DNA of 64,000 nt from Podocnemis expansa (taxonomy: Eukaryota > Chordata > Testudines > Podocnemididae). The notes under the pieces are model-generated. The model did not search any database. It was not told where the DNA came from and was given only the letters and a program-made list of their open reading frames with translations. The stretch is taken from contig ML682031.1 of assembly GCA_007922195.1 (NCBI GenBank), positions 310,001 through 374,000 on the forward strand, given 5' to 3'. Below are positions 10,857-21,414 of the stretch, piece after piece. Within the stretch, counting starts at the first letter, position 1; every line of letters starts with the position of its first letter. A program made the position numbers and the translations under genes.

Positions 10857-12869
10857 CATTGATTTTGACAAGGTTGCAATGGAAATACTTCAAGCATCAG
10901 GAAAATATTGAAGATGCTGAGACCAGTAGCAGCTCTCTCCTCCCAGTAAGCACTGTATGAAGCAGCCACTCATAGAACATTTTACAGAAAATAATATTAA
11001 GTGGGTGTATTGACCCAGTGGATACCCACGCATACAGCATTGCACATCATGCTCAGTGTTACACAAAGAACATATGCAATGTGTTGTGTCAAAAGGTAAA
11101 TTCAACAAAAACAAATATTAATTTCACTACTGCAAATTGTGTGACCCAATCAGAGTTCATAAATTGTCTCATGAAAGCTCTGATGGATGGGAAAATAGTG
11201 GTGATGGACAACACACAGGCTTAAGTACAGAGAAATATGTGCTTTGAATGGGACTGAAGAGGAACGAATGTTTATCAGAAAGACTCTCAAAGCTCTTAGT
11301 GAAGATGAACTGTGAAATATAGACGCAAGACTGCTAAAAACTATTTGTAGAAAATAATCAAAATGCATATCCTTAAAAGCTGTAAACCACATTGTACTAT
11401 GTCAACAGTAATATGAAACCTGTTTGCAACTGCAAAACTTCTACAGAAAAGCACTTCGTCCTGCCGTATGTGGGCGTTTCAGAGATTTACAGCTGTTGGC
11501 AATCCTGGAAAAACACTATGGTATAGCCTGAACCTAACTGTGAATCGGTGGTTACAATGACATCAAAGCCAGTAAGTATGACAGGGATCAAGTGTAACAC
11601 AAGGCTACAATTTTATCATGAAGTGTTTGTTGTGTACGCATGTTTGAGTGAAAGGCAGGTTTGCAATACACACTCTACCCAACTGTACGACATAAGCAGC
11701 ATCTACCACCACAGGTGGCTGCTGGCTTAACAATTCATTCCAAAACCCACAGAAAATTCTTTGGGATGCATATGCATTGTATTGCCTCCTCCACTGACTA
11801 TAACAAAGCACTCTACCTACAGACTGACATTTACAAATGAGGTTCTTCACTACATGGAACTCAACCCTCAAACCCTCAAGAGAAGGTTTGGTCTTGTTAC
11901 GGTCTGCTCTCAGAAGCATATTAATGGGGCCCAGCCCTGACTCAAATGCTGCCTGGAACAGCAAAGAACCACTCTTTGAAGTAGCTTCCTGATTTCATGC
12001 CTCCTTTATTCACTAAAGTGCAAAAATTCTAAAGCCAGGAAGTCCACTTTTCTTTGAAACATCAGTTAAATCAAAGTGCTTCTATCTTCACTATCCTTGA
12101 CTTCACATACGTACTATGAAAAATTAGGATGTACTCCACAGGAGAAAAATCACTGAGCGTAGCTTCAGCTGAAAGGATAGAGGGTGTACCCTCAAATAAT
12201 CTGGGCAGCCAGGACACAACACAACACACCATTTCAGAGGGCAAGGTCCCTCTTTAACTCAACCCAGTGGGAGGTGCCAGAGTCAACGACTCACAAATCT
12301 ATCCTGTCAATCAGATAAACTAGCCCCACCGGCAGCACAGAAAGTTTGCTCAGAAAAATTGCCATTAACTGTGGTTGCATTTATACCTCCTGCCAAGAGG
12401 GCAAATTATCAAGCAACAGTATGGCTCTAAGATTACCAAGAGCATCCAAAACTACCCTCCTTTGCCAGACATGGGTGGGTATCAGAGGAGGGTCTAATCA
12501 CACCAGATGTGTGTGAAATATACACTTCTCAATCAATCAATCAATCAATCAGCTAATCAAGTGCTCATGTCCAAGGAGTACACACTAACTACCCCGCACG
12601 TTTGGCCAGCAGCCTGATTCATACAAAGATGTGCAGTGGAGACGAGTGTCAGGGGGACAATATGCCTAGAAGTCATGTCCTAGATTGAGATGACACTGAT
12701 GACAACTTTGAGAAGTAAATGTTTTCAGCCCTATATGTCAAGGCTAACTTCCTTAGGATCACCATAGATCAATGTCTTTCTTATGTAAACCTTACACCAC
12801 AGTGTTAAAGTAAAATTAAAAAGACCAAGATTTTTAAACATTGTCTCAAATAGTTATCTATCCAATTGT
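10857..12869. other. No gene recognised
   Basis: Two kilobases without a recognisable gene. The 119-codon minus frame at 11605-11964 shows no domain. The only structure noted is the AATC microsatellite at 12529-12550. Confidence 0.5.
12529..12550. repeat. (TCAA)n microsatellite
   Basis: Five perfect TCAA units plus a partial one. Confidence 0.9.
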
Positions 12870-13815
12870 TCATAGAATTGTAAGGTTGGAAGGGACTCCA
12901 ACCCACTGCTAAAAGCAGGACCACTCCCACTAAATCGTCCCAGTGAGGGTTTTGTCTAACCAGACCTTAAATGTTTCCAAAGATGGAGATTCCACCACCT
13001 CCCTAGGTAACCTAGTCCAATGCTTCTCCACCCTCCTATGAGAAAATTTTTCCTAATATCCAACCTAAAACGCCCCAGCTGCAACTTGAAACCATTGCTC
13101 ATTTTTCTGTCTTCTGTTACTCCCTCCTCTCTGGAGCACCCCTTCAAGTAGTTGAAGGTTGCTATCAAATCCCCCCTCAGGCTTCTCTTCTGCAGGCTAA
13201 ATAAACCCAGTTCCTTCAGTCTACCTTCCAAAGACTTGTGCTCTAGCCCTCGATCATTTTTGTTGCACTCCGCAGGACTCTCTCTAATTTGTCCACGTCC
13301 CTTTTGTAGTGGGGAGCCCAGAACTGGACACAGTATTCCAGATGCGGCCTCACCAGTGCCGAATAGAGGGGAATAACCACATCCCTTGATCTGCTGATAA
13401 CACCGATGCAGCCCAATATGCCATTGGCCTTTTTGGCAACAAGAGCACATTAACGACTCACATTCAGCTTCCCGTCCACCATCGCCCCCAGGTCCTTTTT
13501 TTTTTTTTTTTTTACAGTGCTGCTACTTAGCCAATCAGCCCTAATCCTATAAAAGTACATGGGATTTTTCTGTCCTAAGTGCAGAACTTTGCTCTTGTCC
13601 TTGTTGAACCTCATGAAATGATGTTTGGCCCAATGCTCTAATTTGTCTAGGTCTCCCTGAATCCCATCCCTGCCCTCCAGCATGTTTACCATTCCCCCCA
13701 GTTTGGTGTCACTTGAGAATTTATTGAGCTTGCAATCTATCCCATCACCTAGATCACTAATGAATTTCTGTACAGAACCATATTAATGAAGATGTTGAAC
13801 AGAATCATTCTAGGT
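12870..13815 (-). mobile_element. CR1 LINE, 3' part, reversed
   Basis: Reads on the minus strand from the motif C region near 13730 (TTTGGTGTCACTTGAGAATTT on plus, so the FADD motif is already changed) to the 3' end at 12870 (CATAGAATTGTAAGGTTGGAAGGGACTCC on plus). Open pieces at 13450-13692 and 12956-13450 (minus) correspond to the C-terminal half of CR1 ORF2, with several indels. A T-run (A-run on the sense strand) at about 13497-13513 lies within the lysine codons of the GEKDLGVM block. Confidence 0.9.
13497..13513. repeat. Poly(T) run inside CR1
   Basis: About 17 T on plus, in the place where the sense strand of related copies reads GAAAAGGACCTG. It looks like slippage expansion of a short A-run after insertion. 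Confidence 0.85.
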
Positions 13816-14040
13816 TTGTCATGTATGGTACCATAGCATTCCTGAAACAGGGTTTTCAGATTATACCCACCTTAATCCACATCCAACAACACTGTATTCT
13901 CAGAACATCCACCAATCAAGGACTGTGAACTGGATACAGGGGTGGGTGGGAGTAAGTGATTCCTCCAGACCACACGACAGAGTGTTCTTAACCATCAGAA
14001 TAACCATGGCCTGCAATGTGAGTTGTATGTTTATACATAC

Positions 14041-14446
14041 CAAAGGGGTAGCCATGTCAGTCCAGTTCAACAAACCAAACAAGGAGTCCGGCAGCACTTT
14101 GGATTTAAACAGTGTAAAACAACAAATAAGAAGGTGGGAAGGTTAAAGGGGGGGTGGGACCATCTTTTTGCAATGAGTGAGCCAGCCCCTCTCTCTATTC
14201 AAATCCACATTAATAAAGTCAAATTTGCAGTGAATTCTCACTCTGTTCCACACTGTCTGAATCCAAACAACCTACTTGATTTACTGAAATAAATCTGAAT
14301 TGACCTTGCATTTTGCCCTTCTCTGCATTCGTACTTCCCCTTTCATGCTGTACCCTCTATTCCATACATGTGATGAAGTGGGATTCTGCCCACAAAAGCC
14401 TATGGAATAAATACATGTTTTAGTCTTTAAAAGTGCCGCCCGACTC
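14041..14446 (+). mobile_element. Penelope-like fold-back element with ~250-bp core
   Basis: The left arm begins CAAAGGGGTAGCCATGTCAG and runs to GGCAGCACTTT (14109). The right arm, in inverse orientation, runs 14362-14446 from TGATGAAGTGGGATTCTGCCC to AAGTGCCGCCCGACTC. The core between them contains GTGAGCCAGCCCCTCTCTCTATTCAAA and CACACTGTCTGAATCC, resembling internal 3' sequence of Penelope-like retroelements of reptiles as I remember it. TATACATA on the left and TGTACATA on the right may be an eroded target duplication. Confidence 0.55.
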
Positions 14447-15608
14447 TATGTACATATCTAGTATAGCATAGAAAAGTACTACCTAACAAAATTATTTTTT
14501 TTTCAACTGCCACATACTGCTTGGTGAGTACAGGGTAAGTAGTTTATTCTCTTGTAACTTCAGGATAAGCATGAATCCGCTCCTAAATGCAAAAAGGATG
14601 ATCCTTGCTCCTCACAAGCTAACCCCGTATTCTACATCATATTTAAATGAGACTGTTTACGGGTGTTTGGAGACCTAAAATGAAAGTATCAGTGTGCCAT
14701 TAATATTTTACTCAAGCCTATGAATATTCATAATCATATCACTTCTTTAGAGGGCAAGACATGATAACTAAATAATTCTAGTATGTAAATGTGGTCCTGA
14801 CATGACACCTTGCCTTCATCTACATTACAAAACCAAGACATTTTTAGCTCGTTCATTATTTATGTAATCCTGGAGGTTTTTTGGATTAACATGAGCTCCT
14901 GAATACAGAGTTTGGGGAACAGTAATTACAGAGAGTTTCAAAGTCATCTCTTTTCCATGATTTTGAGGAGGGTTTTTTTATTAATTTTATTTGTTTATTT
15001 ATGTACACTACATTTTTACGCTTTTAAGAGCCTCTTGGTACTTGGTATTTAACACAAGCCCAGGAGACCCATACTGGTACAAATATATTAAAGATTGCAT
15101 CACTTCAGGCTGCAAGACAGCTCCGCAACAACCAAAATGTATTGGTTTCTATGATGAACAAAAGAAGCAGTAACATCCTAAATTAAATTCAATATTAAAT
15201 TCATTTGCAGCCACAGCTAACTACAGGGAACTCTGGCTTTATATTCTCAAATTAATGCAGTTCTTCTGGCAACTTCTGTAGCAATCGCTTTTGAAATGAG
15301 TCATGTAAATAAAAGTTGGACTCAAAAAGGGAAAGCATGTCAGGTGAGTTATTTTAATGTTATTATTTTGATCTTTGCTACAATTTCAAGATACGTAGCA
15401 CTGGTCATTGACATATATCCCAGTAATGACATTATGAGACAAACTAGCGAGGGTCAGTGAAGGACATCAGGTAACACAGCTGCTAATTAACTAACAGCAA
15501 AATGTGGAATCCATGGCCAGAGCTGCAAGCTCTAATAACCTTTCAGTATGTCCCTCTCATCACTCAATGTCCTCTTACAGAATCACCGGCTACAAATCAA
15601 AGAGAAGT
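14447..15608. other. No gene recognised
   Basis: AT-rich DNA with no exon or repeat end that I can support. Confidence 0.5.
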
Positions 15609-15610
15609 TC

Positions 15611-15730
15611 CAAAGGGGTAGCCGTGTTATTCTAGGTCAGCAAAACAAATGAGGAGTCTTGCGGCACTTTTAAAGACTAACAAATTTATTTATTGCAGGA
15701 ACTTTCATGGGAGGAGAAAATGGAAGAACA
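15611..15730 (+). mobile_element. Penelope-like fragment, single arm
   Basis: Starts CAAAGGGGTAGCCGTGTTATTC. It continues through AGCAAAACAAATGAGGAGTC, GCGGCACTTTTAAAGACTAAC and AAATTTATTTATTGCA, then stops in the GGGAGGAGAAAAT block. No return arm is present, so this copy is truncated at its 3' side. A gapped match between CAAAGAGAAGTT on the left and CAAAGAAGATT on the right may be the target duplication. Confidence 0.6.
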
Positions 15731-16352
15731 GCAAAGAAGATTAGGCACGCAGGATAGGTGTAGGTGGCTGCTGACATAAGAAACCTGGTGGAAAAATAGC
15801 CAGCTTCTACAAATATAAAGTGCACTTCTCCAACATCAGTATTGCAAAGAATCAAGAGAAACATTTCCATGTGTAAAAACAAGCTTTTGAACAGATAATA
15901 ATGCTCCAATTCAGAGTGGACATGAAAAAGGATGTAAATTACACTGCATAAATGAGTGTAAGGGAGCCTAAACTGATGTAACTCATATACTGAAAGGTCT
16001 GGCAGAAGTTCCACGCCACACTACCTTAGATTCTCCCCCAGCCACTTTACACATGACTCCTGAGTACAATGCGTCTCTACTACGCATCAACTCAGCCTGC
16101 TGCAACAGTGTGCAACAAGAAGTTGTTTAACTACTGAGAGATTTATTTTTGCCCTTCCGTTTAGTTTTATTGGATTCTTCCCTGCTGTGCTGAGCTAGAA
16201 GATCTCTTCCGGTTACTGTGATGCTCTGCCAGGTAAACCAGATGGGTATATTTTGCTCTGTCTCATTTTCATTCATATTGCTATGTACAGAGAAAGGAAA
16301 ACTTTCAAAAATGAATATAGACAGAGAAGTTGGTTTTTCTCTCTTTGATTCC
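15731..16352. other. No gene recognised
   Basis: The 114-codon minus frame at 15670-16014 begins in the repeat arm and shows no domain. Nothing else was seen. Confidence 0.45.
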
Positions 16353-16364
16353 CATATAGAACAA
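16353..16364. repeat. Target duplication, left (12 bp)
   Basis: CATATAGAACAA matches CATACAGAACAA at 16625-16636 at 11 of 12 positions. Confidence 0.7.
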
Positions 16365-16624
16365 GTTACAAAGGGGTAGCTGTGTTAGTCTAGTTCAGCA
16401 AAACAAACAGGGAGTCCTGTGATAATTAAAGACTAACGAATTTATTTATTGCATAAGCTTTTGTGTGACCTGATTTTATGGCTACATTTCCTTGTATTTA
16501 TTATTCTCCTATTCTGTAAGTTCCCCCATCTTCAAAATGTCTGATAAAGTGGTATTTTTCTCCCACAAAAGCTCATGTGATAAATACATTTGTTAGTCTA
16601 AGTGTCACAAGACTCCTTGGTTGA
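16365..16624 (+). mobile_element. Penelope-like fold-back element, 260 bp
   Basis: The head CAAAGGGGTAGCTGTGTTAGTCTAG begins at 16369. The left arm runs to ATTTATTGCATAAGCTTTTGTG, followed by about 75 bp of unrelated core. A return arm then runs 16540-16620 (TCTGATAAAGTGG ... TTGTTAGTCTAAGTGTCACAAGACTCCTTGG). The whole unit sits between 12-bp direct repeats, so both arms inserted as one element. Confidence 0.65.
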
Positions 16625-16636
16625 CATACAGAACAA
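16625..16636. repeat. Target duplication, right (12 bp)
   Basis: CATACAGAACAA, partner of 16353-16364. Confidence 0.7.
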
Positions 16637-16661
16637 ACGTGCAGAACAAAAGATTGGGAAA

Positions 16662-16848
16662 CACTGGCATGCACAACCGGCATGTCATGGCACACAGATG
16701 TGCCACTGAATTTTTTTGAAAAACTTCTCAGAGTTCTGGACTGGCTCATGAATATTCATGAGTTCATTTGAGACTAAACAGCAGTGTACCTCAAAAATAT
16801 TGAAGGTATCAAGGTGTGCCACAGCAGAAAAAAGGGTAGGAACCACTG
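16662..16848 (+). mobile_element. Short hAT element, same family as 3645-4492
   Basis: Shares the end blocks with the long copy: CATGTCATGGCACAC on the left, CATGAATATTCATGAG in the middle, and TTGAAGGTATCAAGGTGTGCCA then GGAACCACTG on the right. It lacks the GC-rich core of the long copy. The inverted repeats are diverged and no clean target duplication is seen. Confidence 0.7.
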
Positions 16849-18056
16849 GCGTATGCATCATTCCAATAGTTGCTTAGGGCAATGCCTAACAGCACCACCA
16901 GCAACACACTCAGAATAGCAGTTCAAAGAATCTGGAGAAGCTGATTTTGGGAAAACAAAAGACCACAAGGAAAGCCTGGCTGTCATGCCACAGAGGTGCC
17001 ACACAATGGTATATGTAGAGCTTGCTAATCTCAGTATAAAGATCCTTAAAAAGGATATTATGGAAATGGGCCAGTACTCCTTCAATATTTGTGCTAGCTT
17101 GCCAACGTCTACAGCTAAAGCTGAATCTGGCAAATGCAGCTATTTTCTGGGGAGCATCATCATCGCTGGTTTAACTTTCCTAATAGCACTAGAGGAGCAG
17201 CTTTAGAGAGAACACACTAAACAGGTGCTAGCTTCCATATTTTAAATAATTATACATTCAGAATTTACTCAAAAATAAAGCTTTTTAAATGTCAGTTCAC
17301 TTTCCCTGAGGGTTCACATAATCCTTGACTCTCCAATTATAGTGTACAGTGTGACTTTGGCTTAAGACTGAGCTCAGAGCAATGGGAATACAACCTTTCC
17401 TTATATTCAGCATTTTTAAAATAAGCTTGTTAGTTTTTAACCATGCAGTAGTGACGAAGGACCACAAACCTTCTCTAATGTAAACATATAGCAACATCAA
17501 TGTATTTTAAAGAACAGTCCCACCTCCATAAGCCTAAAACTCTGGGAGAGAGGATGAAACTATTCCATGTGCCAGATACTAGTCACGCTGCTTAATGCAT
17601 TACGTAAAAGCAGTCTGATACTATCCGTGGTGCTAAGTGTCATGTAAGAAGAACCAGTGCAGAAACAAACACCAAAGAAACACTTCAGGAGCCTCATCTT
17701 CGCAGTTGGGCACTTCTAAGTTCTGGATTGGTGTGCCCAATTAGTAGTTAGGTGCTTAAAGTAGGTGCCAGTTTGAACATCAAACCAAGCCAATGGAGGC
17801 CCTGAGTTTGAAAACTGAGTCCTCAAAATACTGAAAATTAAGTCAAAACAAAGAAAGAAGTCTGGAGACATTCAAGAGCTCCTGGAGACTGGCACTTTGA
17901 ATATATGAGGAAAAGCAAAGGCAGCACTACATAAATCAAGTGATCTGAGTCACTGGTTGGAGAAACTGGAGCCACAAGACTCTGAAAACACCAAGCATCA
18001 TCAGAAGATGACATGAACAGAATCTCCACCAGCTCATGTTATGCTTCTCATCCCTG
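16849..18056. other. No gene recognised
   Basis: Overlapping frames on both strands at 16858-17206 show no domain and no splice context. Otherwise featureless. Confidence 0.45.
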
Positions 18057-18425
18057 AGGCTCACCTACACTACAGATAAAAGTACAATAAACTGAATCAC
18101 ACTCCAGCTACATCTACAATTGGAACTGGAAGAGCGAGTCCAAGCTCAAGCAGACATATTCTTGATAGCTCTCATTGAGAAGGGGCACTAAAAAGAGTGC
18201 CTTAGACACAGCGACAGGAGCAGTGGTGAGAGGCAACATAGGCTACTGGTCTGAAGTACAAACCCACCTCAACCCTGTGGGTACATAATCAGGGTGGCTA
18301 CCCCATACGCTACTGCTCACCACAGCTGAACAAATATTTTTAATTTACTAGCTCAATGAGAGCTAGAGGAAGTATGTTTACTTAAGCTGGGACTCATGTC
18401 CCCAGCTCCAAGTGCAAACGTAGCC
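18057..18425 (+). mobile_element. Probable hAT MITE of the GGYNACRYNYACACT type
   Basis: The left end GGCTCACCTACACTAC and right end GTGCAAACGTAGCC are imperfect inverted repeats. The interior has opposed CTCCAGCT and AGCTGGGACTCATGTCCCCAGCTCC blocks typical of these reptile elements. No target duplication is visible. Confidence 0.45.
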
Positions 18426-19061
18426 TTTCACATGCTCATCTGAGCACTATGCAGCAGAACCACAACAGCGATCTGATTTGGGCTAACAGTACCCCACCCG
18501 AGGCAGTCTTCTTACTTCACCCCCCAGGAAGGTCACCACAAAATCAACCCAGGTCTGTTTTTAATTCTTTTCTACCCCAAACAGTGAGCTAGCACAAGAA
18601 TTCATCTACACCTCAGAACGGCGAGCTTCACTGAGCACTCTGACTTGCAACATCAAGTAACTGTTGTTTGAAACGAGCCTGCCAAATGCTGGTGGCCCAT
18701 GAAGGTGTGATACACAGTACAGCTGACCCCATGTGATAAAGCAGTTGGCAATTACCGTATGGCACTAAGCAAAGACACTTGAGTGGGGACAAGAGGACTG
18801 GCTAAACTTGTTCCATGGAGTCCCAACTTTCCAGTGAAGAACTACGCTCGAATCCGGCATCATTTTGACAAGCTAGTCACGGTGCATGGAGTTAACCATG
18901 TTATAATGTGGTTAGAAATAGATGGAGGAAGTAAGTCTTAGAGGCCTAAATAAAATTTAAAAAAACCAAACCCATATCTTTTTTCCCAATCTGTGGCATC
19001 AAGTTCCCTGAAAGAAGAAAGAGGATCCTAAATGGCTTTAGCCCATTCCTGTTCCTTAGGC
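18426..19061. other. No gene recognised
   Basis: No supported feature. Confidence 0.5.
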
Positions 19062-19385
19062 CAGTGTTTCTCAATCTTTAGTGGACCAGGGAACACCTAA
19101 AGGTATTAGCTACTTTACGCAGAACACCTGATGAAAACATTCTTGAAAAAGCTGGTAACAAAGGCTTGATATTTAAAATGTCCCAGTCGCAGCAGAGCTT
19201 CCAGCTGAGCATCAGCATCTGCTGCCGTGTGCTAGGAAGCTTTGCTATGGCTGCGACATTAAATTGCACCTTCCCTCTCCCCACTCAGCCTCCCCCCCCA
19301 TAGGGAGGGACTGGGGTGGGTGACGGAGCACTTGCACTATGTCTGAGGAGCACCAGTTCCACAGAACGCCAGTTGAGAAACACTG
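19062..19385 (+). mobile_element. Non-autonomous hAT element, 324 bp
   Basis: Inverted repeats CAGTGTTTCTCAATC and CCAGTTGAGAAACACTG bound the element. Inside the left end is GGACCAGGGAACACCT; inside the right end is GAGGAGCACCAGTTCCACAGAACGC. The flanks CCTTAGGC and GTCTAGAC agree at only 4 of 8 positions but both have TA at the centre, as expected for an aged hAT duplication. Confidence 0.75.
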
Positions 19386-19524
19386 GTCTAGACAATGATC
19401 AGGTCTAAGTAGAACTGAAATGACTGAAAGCACCTGTAAAGAAAACATTAGAAAGAACGAAAACATATCAGGATGAATATTTCAGCTGAAGAGGAAGATA
19501 CGCATCCTATGACATATTATATAC

Positions 19525-19620
19525 TAAATAATAAATAAATAAATGTGTTAGTCTTTAGAAGTCCCACAGGACTCCTTGTTTGTTTTGCTGAACTAGACTA
19601 ACCCTGCCGCCCCTTTGGAA
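19525..19620 (-). mobile_element. Penelope-like fragment, single arm, reversed
   Basis: Plus-strand reading: AAATAAATGTGTTAGTCTTTAG, CCCACAGGACTCCTTGTTTG, TTTTGCTGAACTAGACTAACCC, GCCCCTTTGG. This is a full head on the minus strand that ends in the AAATAAAT stretch, so the 3' part is missing. Confidence 0.6.
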
Positions 19621-19785
19621 CTTACGTATTACTGTATACAGTTATATCCAAAAGCCATATGTTGCACCATAGCGGTTCTGAAGATACCTTGTGCCCCACA
19701 GGAGAAGGGCAGGCCAGATAGCACTGGCTTGCCTTGTTACAGTTGTTAACCTGTATTTAAACAGCTAAAAATGAATTCCTGTAGC

Positions 19786-19796
19786 TATTTTCCTAA
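19786..19796. repeat. Target duplication, left (11 bp)
   Basis: TATTTTCCTAA, repeated exactly at 19986-19996. Confidence 0.8.
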
Positions 19797-19985
19797 TTTG
19801 CTAAGAGGTAGCCATGTTAGCCTCATCCAGCAAAACAAACGAGGAGTCTTGTGGCACTTTTAAGGACTAACAAATTTATTTATTGCTTGAGCTTCCAGAG
19901 GAGAAAATCCCACTTCGTTTTCTCCCACAGAAGTTCATGTCATAAATAAATTTCTTAGTCTTTAAGGGCCACAGGACTCCTTGCT
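19797..19985 (+). mobile_element. Penelope-like fold-back element, 189 bp
   Basis: Left arm: AGAGGTAGCCATGTTAGCCTC, then GGAGTCTTGTGGCACTTTTAAGGACTAAC to GCTTGAGCTTCCAGAGGAG. It reaches the turn at AAATCCCACTTCG and returns through TTTTCTCCCACAGAAGTTCATG ... CTTAGTCTTTAAGGGCCACAGGACTCC to 19985. Perfect 11-bp duplications flank it. There is essentially no core between the arms, so a transcript would form a long hairpin. Confidence 0.7.
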
Positions 19986-19996
19986 TATTTTCCTAA
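19986..19996. repeat. Target duplication, right (11 bp)
   Basis: TATTTTCCTAA, partner of 19786-19796. Confidence 0.8.
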
Positions 19997-21414
19997 AGTT
20001 ACTTTTCCATGCATTCGATGGTTCTCATTGCCACATGATGTTATGTGATCATGAACAAGACAGGAGCTGATCCATAACAATCTCTCTATTAAGATGTGAT
20101 CAATGCAGTGAAAAGGTTTAAGAAACCCCTAATGAAGATTACAAAAACATATATTAAAAATTGAGTTTGTGACCAATCTAAATGTTATTCTAAAATGAAA
20201 TCTGCCAGACCTCTCAACAACTACAGACCCCAATATTTCCACTCTGGGCCATATGTGCAGTTCTCAGGCAAAAATAAATTCATTAACAAGTCTGCAAGAG
20301 CAGTTGGCACTTACTTACGCCAGTCTGCAGTAACATCTTGAGACTTTCTCCACTAAAAAAATGAGAGAGAGAGAATGCAGCAAGAACACACAGATCCAAA
20401 TGGAACATACCTCAAGATTTCTTTTGTGGAAGGGGAGGGAGGAGGCGAGAAGAATGGCAATGCATGGAAATATTTAATTTTTTTTCTAATAGATAACAGA
20501 AATGTTGGCAAAGCTTTCTGCTCATAAGCTTAAGGAGCATCCAGAAGTCCTGAACATTTTAAACATTCAGTGCGACCATCTGTCACAGTCATAGTCACCG
20601 AACAGACTGAGCAATTACCAAAGCTCTTTTCAGACAGAATCTGTCAACCACATCCAGTTTGGCTGCCAAGAGAAATCAGGCCAAGGAATATGAAAGCAGA
20701 TTGCCCTTATGAGAGATAGAACTGGTCCACCTAAGCAGGTGAATGGCAGTTAGCAAGTGACAGTCATCCAAAATCTTCTCAATTCCCCAAGATGCCTACT
20801 GTTTTGTGCTGGGCAAGAAAAGGAATTATTTTCATTTATATGTATTCAAATATGTTCCAAAGGAATTGCTCCACTCCCTGCAACATAAAGTCCACTGAAC
20901 TACCAGTAGGCTTAAATAGCCATTTCCAGGATAACAGACAAGAATATGTTCTGAGTTTACAAAGACCCTGTGTGGCATTATCAGAGTGTCGCAAAGGGAG
21001 TTTATACCTCTTAACTTTAAGTGAGAGCTGTGTACTTAACTCCCTTCAGCATTTCTGAAGTCTCATACTCAGAGTTTGGCCATACAGATGTTTCCTACTG
21101 TCCCACCTACAGCTGAGTTATGTGGACTAATCCAAGCAAATGTTGGGATGCTGGAGGACCTGAAGGTCTTTTAGTGACAAAATCAAGAGGAAGAAGGAGG
21201 AATCACTTCTAAAATTCTTTTACTTTTTGTCCCATTGCTTTGAGTTGCAATGAAACAGAAGTGATATTCCGACCAATTACAGGACAGTTGGCCAACATAC
21301 AATTTACAAAAATGACCTTTAACAGGGCAAGGAGATGCTATGTTGACAATCATGTAAAGCAGATTATGACAGAAAAATTTCCTGATGGAAATGTGCAGTG
21401 TTTAAGACCAGAAA
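19997..21414. other. No gene recognised
   Basis: Chance frames at 20792-21058 and 21240-21425. No repeat ends or exons supported. Confidence 0.5.

Noticed and set aside
15670..16014. 114-codon minus frame
   Set aside because: Its downstream end lies in a fold-back repeat arm; no domain.
19062..19284. Minus frame 19078-19284 as a small protein
   Set aside because: Lies wholly inside a hAT element.
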